A stretch of DNA of 64,000 nt from Pseudomonas sp. S09G 359. GTDB taxonomy: Bacteria > Pseudomonadota > Gammaproteobacteria > Pseudomonadales > Pseudomonadaceae. Shown here in pieces: positions 1 through 6,922 of the stretch. A program made the translations under genes and the position numbers. How positions within the stretch are numbered: position 1 is the first letter of the stretch; each line of letters starts with the position of its first letter. The DNA lies in the NCBI RefSeq assembly GCF_002843605.1, contig NZ_CP025263.1, positions 2,881,501 to 2,945,500 of the forward strand, given 5' to 3'. The notes beneath the pieces were generated by a model that made no database searches, was not told where the DNA came from, and worked only from the letters and a program-made list of their open reading frames with translations.

Positions 1-32
1 GGCCAATGTTTACAGGGGGTTGGGCGTACTTG

Positions 33-50
33 CTGTTGCGCCAGCAACAG
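33..50. promoter_or_regulatory. Candidate enhancer (UAS) palindrome upstream of sfnG
   Basis: A perfect inverted repeat, CTGTTGC-GCCA-GCAACAG, lies about 100 bp upstream of a sigma-54-type promoter. Sigma-54 activators bind dyad sites at this kind of distance. In Pseudomonas, sfnG is known to be controlled by the sigma-54 activator SfnR. Assigning this dyad to SfnR is inference from position and symmetry. Confidence 0.45.
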
Positions 51-149
51 TGAACCGACAAATCGGCGCAATCCTCAACAGGCCAATTTACCCCAGCCCT
101 GCCGGGTTTTTCCGCTGCGGCGCCGCTGGGCTGGGCGTTTGCCCGGGGC

Positions 150-165
150 TGGCACGCTTGCTGCT
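150..165 (+). promoter_or_regulatory. Sigma-54 (-24/-12) promoter of sfnG
   Basis: The sequence TGGCACGCTTGCTGCT matches the RpoN consensus TGGCACR-N4-TTGCW with one mismatch, and the GG and GC doublets have the correct spacing. Transcription would start near 176, about 30 nt before the sfnG ATG. Family knowledge (sulfone use under sulfate limitation through SfnR and RpoN) agrees with this. Confidence 0.7.
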
Positions 166-205
166 CAACCCCTCGGTACATCCCTTTTGTACGAGGTACC
201 GTTCG

Positions 206-1291
206 ATGAGTCAGCAAGCCGTGAAATTTGCCTATTGGGTGCCCAACGTCAGCGGTGGGCTGGTGGTCAGCAAGATCGAGCAGCGCACCCATTGGGGCAT
301 CGACTACAACCGCAAACTGGCGCAACTGGCCGAAGCTGCCGGCTTCGAATACGGCCTGACGCAAATCCGTTTCACCGCCGGCTACGGCGCCGAGAACCAG
401 CATGAGTCCGTGGCGTTCAGCCATGCGCTGCTGGCCGCGACCACCACCCTCAAAGTGATCGCCGCGATCCTGCCCGGCCCGTGGCAGCCGGCGTTGGCGG
501 CCAAGCAATTGGCGACCATCGACCAGCTCACCAATGGCCGCATCGCGGTGAATATCGTCAGTGGCTGGTTCAAGGGTGAATTCCAGGCCATCGGCGAACA
601 CTGGCTGGAACACGATGAGCGTTATCGCCGTTCCGAGGAATTTATCCGTGCCCTCAAAGGCATCTGGACTCAGGATGACTTCACCTTCAAAGGTGACTTC
701 TATCGCTTCAACAATTACACCCTCAAGCCCAAGCCGCTGGGGCAGCCAGAAGTCTTCCAGGGCGGCAGCTCACGCGCCGCACGCGACATGGCCGCGCGCG
801 TGTCGGACTGGTACTTCACCAACGGCAACACGCCCGAAGGCATCAAGGCCCAGGTCGATGACATTCGCGCCAAGGCCGCGGCGAATAACCACTCGGTCAA
901 AGTCGGCGTCAACGCTTTTGTGATCGCCCGCGACACCGAAGAAGAAGCCCGTGCGGTGCTGGCAGAAATCATCGACAAGGCCGACCCGGAAGCGGTGAAC
1001 GCGTTTGGCGACGCCGCTAAACAGGCCGGCAAGGCCTCCCCCGAAGGCGAGGGCAACTGGGCCAAGTCCAGCTTTGAAGACCTGGTGCAGTACAACGACG
1101 GCTTCAAAACCAACCTGATCGGCACCCCGCAGCAGATCGCCGAGCGCATCGTCGCACTCAAGGCCGTGGGCGTGGACCTGGTGCTGGCGGGCTTCCTGCA
1201 CTTCCAGGAAGAAGTCGAATACTTCGGCAAACGTGTGTTGCCGCTGGTGCGCGAGCTGGAGGCCAAGGCAGGGATCAAGCAGGTGGCGTGA
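206..1291 (+). CDS. sfnG: FMNH2-dependent dimethyl sulfone monooxygenase SfnG
   Basis: This is a 361-residue luciferase-like (LLM) flavin-dependent monooxygenase. SfnG oxidises dimethyl sulfone to methanesulfinate with reduced FMN, which lets the cell use organosulfur when sulfate is scarce. The protein opens MSQQAVKFAYWVPNVSGGLV and contains the TIDQLTNGRIAVNIVSGW block typical of the SsuD/SfnG bacterial luciferase fold. The ATG at 206 is chosen because the reading frame upstream (from 20) runs through the sigma-54 promoter and lacks family-like sequence, and AGG sits about 10 nt before the ATG. The gene is monocistronic: a large palindrome follows and the next gene is on the other strand. 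No partner flavin reductase is visible here, so FMNH2 must come from elsewhere. Assignment to SfnG rather than SsuD or MsuD rests on recognised sequence similarity plus the RpoN promoter. Confidence 0.85.
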   Translation: MSQQAVKFAYWVPNVSGGLVVSKIEQRTHWGIDYNRKLAQLAEAAGFEYGLTQIRFTAGYGAENQHESVAFSHALLAATTTLKVIAAILPGPWQPALAAKQLATIDQLTNGRIAVNIVSGWFKGEFQAIGEHWLEHDERYRRSEEFIRALKGIWTQDDFTFKGDFYRFNNYTLKPKPLGQPEVFQGGSSRAARDMAARVSDWYFTNGNTPEGIKAQVDDIRAKAAANNHSVKVGVNAFVIARDTEEEARAVLAEIIDKADPEAVNAFGDAAKQAGKASPEGEGNWAKSSFEDLVQYNDGFKTNLIGTPQQIAERIVALKAVGVDLVLAGFLHFQEEVEYFGKRVLPLVRELEAKAGIKQVA

Positions 1292-1306
1292 GGGGCCGGC
1301 GGGCTC

Positions 1307-1466
1307 TTGTGGTTGTGGCTAGTGGGCTTGTTGTGCTAGTGGGCTTGTTGTGGCGAGCGGGCTTGCCCGCGTTGGGCTGCGCAGCGGCCCCAAAATCCTG
1401 GGAGCGCTGCGCACTCCAACGCGGGCAAGCCCGCTCGCCACATAAGCCCACTAGCCACAACCACAA
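1307..1466. repeat. Large nested REP-type palindrome
   Basis: The inner arms 1349-1375 and 1416-1442 are perfect reverse complements of the GTGGCGAGCGGGCTTGCCCGCG REP type. They are embedded in a second, outer pair of complementary arms (1307-1329 and 1444-1466, 23 bp). The left side also holds a tandem duplication of GCTAGTGGGCTTGTTGTG around 1319-1352. It lies between convergent sfnG and the GNAT gene and may act as a bidirectional terminator or mRNA end. Confidence 0.85.
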
Positions 1467-1475
1467 AAAGCCTCG

Positions 1476-1928
1476 CTAGCCACAGAGGGCTTTCTCCAGC
1501 CGCAGCGCGGAGGTGTGGTCTTCGTAGTAATCATCGACCCTGGCAAAGCGCCGGTAGCCGTTGCGTTCATACAGGCTGAGCGCAGCGGGGTTGTCGGTGC
1601 GCACTTCCAGGCGCAAGTGGCTGCAGGCGTGCTCCGCCGCGTAGGTTTCGATGCGCGCCAGCAACTGCGTGCCCACGCCCAGCCCTCGGGCGTGCTCGGC
1701 GATGGCGAGGGAATATAACCGCGCCAGTGAGTTGCCCTTGCGCAATAACACCAACCCATAGCCGAGCAATTGCCCGTCGCTTTGCGCCACCAGCAGTTGG
1801 CCGTGGGCGCGGCGGATCATCCAATGGAAGCTGCGCCGGGACAGGCGGTCGCCGCTGAAACATTGCTGCTCCAATGCGCATAAGGCCGGCACGTCGTCGG
1901 GTAATGCAACGCGAAAGAAAAGAGCCAT
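1476..1928 (-). CDS. GNAT-family N-acetyltransferase (RimI-like)
   Basis: A 150-residue single-domain GNAT protein. The acetyl-CoA-binding motif A is visible as LYSLAIAEHARGLGVGTQLL (about residues 70-89), followed by the motif B-like NPAALSLYERNGYRRF. This is the RimI-type layout for N-terminal or amino-group acetylation. The gene is divergent from the RimK-family ligase at 2023 across a 94 bp spacer, so the two may share control. The substrate cannot be read from sequence. The family is certain; a specific RimI function is not. Confidence 0.8.
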   Translation of the reverse strand: MALFFRVALPDDVPALCALEQQCFSGDRLSRRSFHWMIRRAHGQLLVAQSDGQLLGYGLVLLRKGNSLARLYSLAIAEHARGLGVGTQLLARIETYAAEHACSHLRLEVRTDNPAALSLYERNGYRRFARVDDYYEDHTSALRLEKALCG

Positions 1929-2022
1929 ATAACCGCCGTAAAAGTTGCGTAACGAAACGGGACTTCTCTACATGATCGTGCTTAATAGAAAAGGTCGAGT
2001 TCTCTAAAGCGGATCAAATATT

Positions 2023-3609
2023 ATGTCGGCGGTACAAGGTCATTGGCGTGAAGTATCCGAGCAAACTCTTGCGGCGACAATAACTGACCGCAGTTATTTT
2101 TCAACGCCGCCCAAAGGCGCCAGTCAAGTGTTGATCATTGTTGAACGCAAGGAAGATTGGGCCTCCTACTTTCCCAGCGAAGACATCCTCACCGCCCAGG
2201 AATACCTCGAGCAGAGCCGCCAGAACGAGTCTGGCAAGCGCGTGCAGGTGATCAACCTGTGCCGCAGCTACAAGTACCTGGGGCACGGCTACTACTGTTC
2301 GTTACTGGCCGAAGCGCGCGGGCACAAGGTGATTCCCTCGGTGCGCACCATCAGCGAGTTAACCCGGAAGTCGCTGTATGGCCTGGCCCTGGATAACCTC
2401 GACAAAACCCTCGATAAAGCCTTGAGTCACCATCTTTACAGTAATACCGAAGGCTTTACCCTGACCCTGTATTTTGGTCGAACCAATATTGAACCGTTGC
2501 AGGATTTGGCCCGTCAGTTGTTTGAAACCTTCGCCTGCCCGATCCTGTTAGTTGAGTTTAGAAAGAATAACGGCTGGCATATCGAAGGGGTCAAGGCCGG
2601 CGTGTTGCAGAAGTTGCGTGACGACCAGGAAGATCAATTCGCCCACGCCCTGGATAACTTCAGCCGCAAGATCTGGCGCCAGCCACGCTCACGCCGCCTG
2701 GCCCGCTACGACCTGGAGATTTTGCATGACCCCTCTGAGCAACTGCCGCCGTCCAACCCCCGCGCCCTGGAAAATTTCATCCGGGTGGGCAAGGGCCTGG
2801 GCATCGATGTGGAGCTGATCGAGCGCAAGGACTACGCGCGCCTGGCCGAATACGACGCCTTGCTGATCCGCGAGACTACAAGCGTCGACAACCATACCTA
2901 CCGCTTCGCCAAGAAAGCCGAGAGCGAAGGCCTGGTGGTGATGGACGACCCGGCGTCGATCCTGCGCTGCACCAACAAGGTCTACCTCACCGACTTGCTT
3001 AAAAGTCACCAACTGGGCATGCCCGCCACCGAAATCCTCTACAAGGAGCGACCGCAGGATTTCGAACGGGTCGGCGAGCGTCTGGGCTTCCCGTTGGTGC
3101 TGAAGATCCCCGATGGGTGTTTCTCCCGGGGCGTGATCAAGGTCGAAAGCCAGGCGGCATTGCTCAAGGCCACCGCCGAACTGTTCGAGCATTCGGTGCT
3201 GTTGCTGGCCCAGGAATTCTTCTACACCGAGTACGACTGGCGCATCGGCGTGCTCAACCGCAAGCCGATCTTTGCCTGCCAATACTTCATGTCCAAGGGC
3301 CATTGGCAGATCTACAACCACAAGGCCATCGGCCAGGCCATTAACGGCGAGTGCCGCACGCTGGCGGTGCATGAGGCGCCCAAGGCGGTGGTGGAATTGG
3401 CGGTGAAGACCGCCAACCTGATCGGCGACGGCCTGTATGGCGTGGACCTCAAGCAAAGTGGTGACAAGGTGGTGGTGATCGAGGTCAACGACAACCCGAA
3501 CCTGGATGCGGGCATCGAAGATGCCTACTTGCAGGACGACCTGTATGGCCTGGTGCTGGAGGAGTTTGTACGGCGCCTGGAATTGAAGCGCCAAGGCCAG
3601 GTCTGGTGA
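2023..3609 (+). CDS. RimK-family ATP-grasp ligase with N-terminal RimK-like domain
   Basis: A 528-residue protein. Residues 1 to about 220 form an N-terminal RimK-associated domain (LIIVERKEDWASYFPSEDIL and later blocks). The C-terminal half is an ATP-grasp fold: LVLKIPDGCFSRGVIKVE supplies the nucleotide-binding lysine, and IEVNDNPNLDAGIED (about 486-500) the Mg-binding Asn/Asp/Glu cluster. Members ligate amino acids, often glutamate, to a carboxyl group of a protein or small molecule. At 528 aa it is much longer than ribosomal S6 ligase RimK (about 300 aa), so it is not that enzyme. It sits 6 nt upstream of the CorA-like gene, probably co-transcribed, and is divergent from a GNAT gene. The substrate is unknown. 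Confidence 0.85.
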   Translation: MSAVQGHWREVSEQTLAATITDRSYFSTPPKGASQVLIIVERKEDWASYFPSEDILTAQEYLEQSRQNESGKRVQVINLCRSYKYLGHGYYCSLLAEARGHKVIPSVRTISELTRKSLYGLALDNLDKTLDKALSHHLYSNTEGFTLTLYFGRTNIEPLQDLARQLFETFACPILLVEFRKNNGWHIEGVKAGVLQKLRDDQEDQFAHALDNFSRKIWRQPRSRRLARYDLEILHDPSEQLPPSNPRALENFIRVGKGLGIDVELIERKDYARLAEYDALLIRETTSVDNHTYRFAKKAESEGLVVMDDPASILRCTNKVYLTDLLKSHQLGMPATEILYKERPQDFERVGERLGFPLVLKIPDGCFSRGVIKVESQAALLKATAELFEHSVLLLAQEFFYTEYDWRIGVLNRKPIFACQYFMSKGHWQIYNHKAIGQAINGECRTLAVHEAPKAVVELAVKTANLIGDGLYGVDLKQSGDKVVVIEVNDNPNLDAGIEDAYLQDDLYGLVLEEFVRRLELKRQGQVW

Positions 3610-3615
3610 GCCGCG

Positions 3616-4554
3616 ATGATCCAGCGCTTTGAACTGATCGATGGGAAACTGCGCAATGGCGGCAATCTGGATGCCCCGATCATGCTGTTCAACAACCCCG
3701 ACCTGGCCGAACGTGAGTGGCTGCGCGACCACCACAAGCTGGATGAACACGCGCTGGCCTCGGCGCTCGACCCGGATGAAGTCTCGCGTATCGAATTCCA
3801 CCCCGACAACCTGTTCCTGATCTGGAAGCGCCCGGAGAACTATTCCGGCGGCGGCAACCTGGTGTTCGAGGTGTCGTCCTGCGGCCTGCTGTTTTCACCC
3901 GGGCGCCTGTTGGTGATCGCCACCGATGAAACCCCGCTGACCGGCCTCGGTCAGCGCCGGCCACTGCACACTCCGCTGGATGTGCTGCTCGACCTGCTGC
4001 TCAATAACATCCACCACTACCTGGGCCACCTCAAGGTGATCAAGCTGGTCGCGCGGGAGTTGCAGCAACAGTTCAATGCGTCCATGAGCAACCATCACCT
4101 GATGCAGATGTTCAGCCTCAGCGAAAGCCTGATCTATTACATCAACGCCCTGCACAGCAACGGCGCCGTGCTGTCGCGGCTGCGCAACCACGCCGAAAAG
4201 GAGCAGTTCGGCGTGGAGATCCTCGGCCTGATCGATGACCTGATCATCGAGAACCACCAGTGCTACAAACAGGCCGAGATCTATTCCAACGTGTTCTCCG
4301 GGCTGATCGACGCGCGCGGCAACCTGATGAATAACAGCATGAACAACCTGCTGCGCAAACTCACGTTGATCAACGTGGTGTTCCTGCCGCTCAACCTGAT
4401 TGCCAGCATTGGCGGCATGTCGGAGTTCAGCATGATGACGGCGGGTACGCCGTGGTGGGTGTCGTACCCGTTGTTTCTGCTGGCGATGGGGGCGGGGGCG
4501 GGTTTGATGGTGTTGGGGCTCAAGCGAATAGCCGGCGGTGCCAACGTCGTGTGA
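3616..4554 (+). CDS. CorA-family divalent-cation (Mg/Zn) transporter-like membrane protein
   Basis: A 312-residue protein with the CorA/ZntB plan: a long soluble N-terminal region rich in helices, then two C-terminal membrane segments (about 250-265 and 280-303) joined by a short periplasmic loop. The CorA pore signature is Gly-Met-Asn; here the loop reads IGGMSEFSMM (around residue 266), so Asn is replaced by Ser. ZntB-like and other divergent CorA proteins vary in this loop, so ion selectivity cannot be called. The gene follows the RimK-family gene by 6 nt and likely shares its transcript. A REP palindrome follows. Confidence 0.75.
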   Translation: MIQRFELIDGKLRNGGNLDAPIMLFNNPDLAEREWLRDHHKLDEHALASALDPDEVSRIEFHPDNLFLIWKRPENYSGGGNLVFEVSSCGLLFSPGRLLVIATDETPLTGLGQRRPLHTPLDVLLDLLLNNIHHYLGHLKVIKLVARELQQQFNASMSNHHLMQMFSLSESLIYYINALHSNGAVLSRLRNHAEKEQFGVEILGLIDDLIIENHQCYKQAEIYSNVFSGLIDARGNLMNNSMNNLLRKLTLINVVFLPLNLIASIGGMSEFSMMTAGTPWWVSYPLFLLAMGAGAGLMVLGLKRIAGGANVV

Positions 4555-4576
4555 CACCGGGCCTGAGCCGATCCAA

Positions 4577-4665
4577 TGTGGGAGGGGGCTTGCCCCCGAA
4601 GGCGGGGTGTCAGTCAGCTTATCTGTAACTGACTCACCGCTTTCGGGGGCAAGCCCCCTCCCACA
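4577..4665. repeat. REP palindrome (GTGGGAGGGGGCTTGCCCCC type)
   Basis: Inverted repeat with arms TGTGGGAGGGGGCTTGCCCC and the complement ending CCCTCCCACA, and an imperfect loop region. It lies between two convergent genes (CorA-like and map). The same element recurs near 15222, 19725, 38068, 43227 and 48151. Confidence 0.85.
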
Positions 4666-4675
4666 GAGCACTGAG

Positions 4676-5425
4676 TCAAGCTTGCAACGTCAGCACTTCA
4701 AACCCATCCGCCGTCACCGCCACGGTATGTTCCCACTGTGCCGACAGGCTGTTGTCCTTGGTCACCACCGTCCAGCCATCCTTGAGGCTGCGCACCTTGG
4801 CGCCGCCCTGATTGAGCATCGGCTCGATGGTAAACACCATGCCTTCACGCAGTTCCAGGCCGGTGCCGGGGCGGCCGAAGTGCAGCACCTGCGGTTCCTC
4901 ATGCATCTGTTTGCCGATGCCATGGCCGCAGTAGTCACGCACCACGCTGTAGCCGTTGGCCTGCGCGTGGCTCTGGATGGCGTGGCCGATGTCCCCCAGG
5001 CGCGCGCCGGGCTTGACCTGGCGGATGCCGGCCCACATGGCTTCAAAGGTCATTTCCACCAGGCGCCGGGCCTTGGGCGCGACGGTGCCGATCATGTACA
5101 TCTTGCTGGAGTCGGCGATGTAGCCGCCTTTTTCCAGGGTGATGTCGATGTTGATGATGTCGCCGTCCTTCAATACGTCCTTGGCGCTGGGCATGCCATG
5201 GCACACCACTTCGTTGATCGACGTGTTGATGCTGAACGGGTAGTCGTATTGCCCGAGGCTGGCGGGGCGGGCCTTCAAGTCATTGCGGATAAACGCTTCG
5301 ACGGCGCTGTCCAGCTCCAGGGTGGAGCGGCCGGCGGCGACAAAGCCGTCGAGCATGCTGAACACTTGGGCCAGCAGGCGCCCGGATTCACGCATTACAG
5401 CCAGTTGGGCGGCGGTCTTGATCAT
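4676..5425 (-). CDS. map: Type I methionine aminopeptidase
   Basis: A 249-residue MetAP of the pita-bread fold that removes N-terminal methionine from nascent proteins using two metal ions. The metal-ligand blocks are all present: GDIINIDITLEKGGYIADSS (two Asp), CGHGIGKQMHEEP (His), MVFTIEPM (Glu) and QWEHTVAV (Glu). The ATG at 5425 overlaps the stop of the ParD-like gene by one base (TGATG), so translational coupling is expected. Pseudomonads normally carry a housekeeping map near rpsB. This copy lies in another context with an antitoxin-like partner, so it is probably a paralogue. Enzyme activity is well supported; the special role is not known. Confidence 0.9.
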   Translation of the reverse strand: MIKTAAQLAVMRESGRLLAQVFSMLDGFVAAGRSTLELDSAVEAFIRNDLKARPASLGQYDYPFSINTSINEVVCHGMPSAKDVLKDGDIINIDITLEKGGYIADSSKMYMIGTVAPKARRLVEMTFEAMWAGIRQVKPGARLGDIGHAIQSHAQANGYSVVRDYCGHGIGKQMHEEPQVLHFGRPGTGLELREGMVFTIEPMLNQGGAKVRSLKDGWTVVTKDNSLSAQWEHTVAVTADGFEVLTLQA

Positions 5426-5634
5426 CAACTGCGCCCCCGGATCAGGTCGGGTTTGTCGAGCAGCAGTTTGTTGATCAGCTCGTTGTAGGGCAGGTTGGGG
5501 TTCAATTCGGCAAGCAGGCCGATCTTGATCCAGAACTCGGCCTGGGCGTTGATGGAGCGATCCATGGCGGCACTGGCCAGGCGGAGTTGTTCGTGCAGTT
5601 GGTCGGTAATCTTGACGATGCCCATGGGGTTCAC
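5425..5634 (-). CDS. ParD-like (ribbon-helix-helix-type) small protein
   Basis: A 69-residue protein beginning MNPMGIVKITDQLHEQLRLA, with a short beta-strand-like start followed by helices, as in the ParD-like antitoxin family. It is the first gene of a two-gene operon with map and overlaps it by one base. No ParE-like toxin is adjacent; the position usually taken by the toxin is held by methionine aminopeptidase. Two interlocked palindromes 14 to 39 bp upstream look like an autoregulatory operator, as ribbon-helix-helix antitoxins usually have. Function beyond DNA binding is inference. Confidence 0.7.
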   Translation of the reverse strand: MNPMGIVKITDQLHEQLRLASAAMDRSINAQAEFWIKIGLLAELNPNLPYNELINKLLLDKPDLIRGRS

Positions 5635-5647
5635 TGTGCTGGGTTGA

Positions 5648-5673
5648 TATACAAAGCGTATACGTTTCGTATA
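5648..5673. promoter_or_regulatory. Interlocked palindromic operators of the parD-like/map operon
   Basis: Two perfect dyads share bases: TATAC-AAAGC-GTATA (5648-5662) and TATACG-TTT-CGTATA (5659-5673). They sit just upstream of the ParD-like start codon on the minus strand. The repeated half site GTATA suits a small dimeric regulator binding side by side. Assigning it to the ParD-like protein is inference. Confidence 0.6.
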
Positions 5674-5712
5674 TCCATCGTAAACCCCCAGCGGCTAAAT
5701 GGCGTTGGGCCA

Positions 5713-5742
5713 TTGACTTGCCCAGCAACCGCCGGTTAATTT
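5713..5742 (+). promoter_or_regulatory. Candidate sigma-70 promoter of the ilvA leader
   Basis: A -35 box TTGACT (5713-5718) is followed, after 16 to 18 bp, by an AT-rich -10 region in GTTAATTT (5735-5742). The predicted start falls at 5744-5749, on or within a few bases of the leader-peptide ATG. That would make the leader ORF leaderless or nearly so, which fits the absence of a Shine-Dalgarno sequence. Confidence 0.45.
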
Positions 5743-5748
5743 CGTCTC

Positions 5749-5814
5749 ATGACATTTCAAGCCTTCCGCAGCCAGCCAAGCATTATTACCGCCATTCCTC
5801 ATTTGGCGGGATAG
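5749..5814 (+). CDS. Putative ilvA leader (attenuation) peptide
   Basis: A 21-codon ORF begins MTFQAFRSQP and ends SIITAIPHLAG before TAG. It has three isoleucine codons and one threonine codon within five residues (5782-5796), directly over the first arm of a set of competing hairpins. It precedes a threonine dehydratase, the first committed step of isoleucine synthesis, so stalling at Ile or Thr codons is the expected sensor. There is no Shine-Dalgarno sequence; the ATG is at or near the predicted transcription start. The ORF is too short to prove by coding statistics; the support is its fit to the attenuator. Confidence 0.7.
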   Translation: MTFQAFRSQPSIITAIPHLAG

Positions 5815-5858
5815 CACACGGCTGCACCCAAACCCGCCTTAGAGGCGGGTTTTGTTTT
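5789..5858 (+). promoter_or_regulatory. Transcription attenuator of ilvA
   Basis: Four segments can pair in two exclusive ways. Segment 1 CCGCCA (5789-5794, inside the Thr-Ala-Ile codons) pairs with segment 2 TGGCGG (5804-5809). Segment 3 CCCGCC (5833-5838) pairs with segment 4 GGCGGG (5844-5849) to make the terminator. Segment 2 (GGCGGG, 5805-5810) can instead pair with segment 3, which prevents termination. A ribosome stalled at the Ile-Ile-Thr codons would cover segment 1, free segment 2 and allow read-through, as in classical amino-acid attenuation. Confidence 0.75.
5830..5858 (+). terminator. Rho-independent terminator (attenuator arm) before ilvA
   Basis: A 10 bp stem AAACCCGCCT/AGGCGGGTTT (5830-5839 and 5843-5852) with a 3-nt loop is followed by the T-rich tail TGTTTTT. 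It lies 15 nt after the leader stop and about 40 nt before the ilvA start, so it stops transcription before the gene rather than after one. Confidence 0.85.
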
Positions 5859-5899
5859 TCCGTCTCCAGGGCCCTGTACAAAAAAGCCAGGAGACACCG

Positions 5900-6922
5900 A
5901 TGAACGCCCACCCCGTTGCTGATACCGCTGACACCGGTTTACTTGAACACTATGTGAAAAAGATCCTCGCCGCGCCGGTCTACGACCTGGCGGTGCGCAC
6001 GCCCCTGCAAGCCGCCCCGGCGTTGTCGGCGTTACTAGGTAACCAGGTGTTGCTCAAGCGTGAAGACCTGCAACCGACCTTTTCCTTCAAGATCCGCGGC
6101 GCCTACAACAAGCTGGTGCAACTGTCGGATGAGCAGAAAAGCCGCGGCGTGGTGACGGCCTCCGCCGGCAACCATGCCCAGGGCGTGGCACTGGCCGCGC
6201 GGGAATTGGGGATTGCCGCGCGCATCGTGATGCCCAGCACCACGCCGGAGTTGAAAGTACTCGGCGTGCGTTCGCGCGGCGCCGAAGCGGTGTTGCACGG
6301 TGCGAGCTTTCCGTTTGCCCTGGCCCACGCGCTGCAGTTGGCCGAAGCATCCGGCTGTACCTTCGTGTCGCCTTTCGATGACCCGGAGGTGATCGCCGGC
6401 CAAGGCACCGTGGCCATGGAAATCCTGCGCCAACAGCAGGGCCCGCTGGACGCGATCTTCGTGCCGGTGGGCGGTGGCGGCCTGATCGCCGGGATCGCCG
6501 CCTACGTCAAATACCTGCGGCCCGAAATACGCATCATCGGCGTCGAGCCCGAAGGCTCCAGTTGCCTATTGGCCGCGCTGCGTGCCGGTGAGCGCGTGGT
6601 GCTGCCGAGTGTCGACGGCTTTGCCGATGGCACGGCGGTGGCGCAGATCGGCGCCTATGGCTTTGAGATCTGCCGGGAGTGGGTGGATGAAGTGATCACG
6701 GTGAGCAACGACGAGCTGTGCAGCGCCATCAAGCTGATCTACGACGATACGCGTTCGATCACCGAGCCTTCCGGTGCGCTGGCGGTGGCGGGCATCCGCA
6801 AGTATGTAGCTGGCCGAGGTGTACAGGGGCAGACCCTGGTGGCGGTGAATTCGGGTGCCAATATCAACTTTGATAGTTTGCGACATGTTGCCGAAAGAGT
6901 CGCTGCGCAGGGCGCTGTTTGA
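5900..6922 (+). CDS. ilvA: Threonine ammonia-lyase (dehydratase), short form
   Basis: A 340-residue fold-type II PLP enzyme that deaminates threonine to 2-oxobutanoate for isoleucine synthesis. The PLP lysine lies in SFKIRGAYNKL (K64), and the phosphate-binding loop is VGGGGLIAGIAAY. Biosynthetic IlvA proteins of about 500 residues carry C-terminal ACT-like domains for isoleucine feedback. This protein ends right after the catalytic domain, so that allosteric control should be missing. The ATG at 5900 follows CAGGAG at good spacing. An attenuator with Ile/Thr codons lies just upstream, which supports a biosynthetic role. A catabolic (TdcB-like) or serine-specific activity cannot be excluded by sequence alone. 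Confidence 0.85.
   Translation: MNAHPVADTADTGLLEHYVKKILAAPVYDLAVRTPLQAAPALSALLGNQVLLKREDLQPTFSFKIRGAYNKLVQLSDEQKSRGVVTASAGNHAQGVALAARELGIAARIVMPSTTPELKVLGVRSRGAEAVLHGASFPFALAHALQLAEASGCTFVSPFDDPEVIAGQGTVAMEILRQQQGPLDAIFVPVGGGGLIAGIAAYVKYLRPEIRIIGVEPEGSSCLLAALRAGERVVLPSVDGFADGTAVAQIGAYGFEICREWVDEVITVSNDELCSAIKLIYDDTRSITEPSGALAVAGIRKYVAGRGVQGQTLVAVNSGANINFDSLRHVAERVAAQGAV

Noticed and set aside
20..205. N-terminal extension of sfnG to position 20
   Set aside because: The extension covers the sigma-54 promoter, has no family-like sequence, and a fitting start with ribosome-binding site exists at 206.
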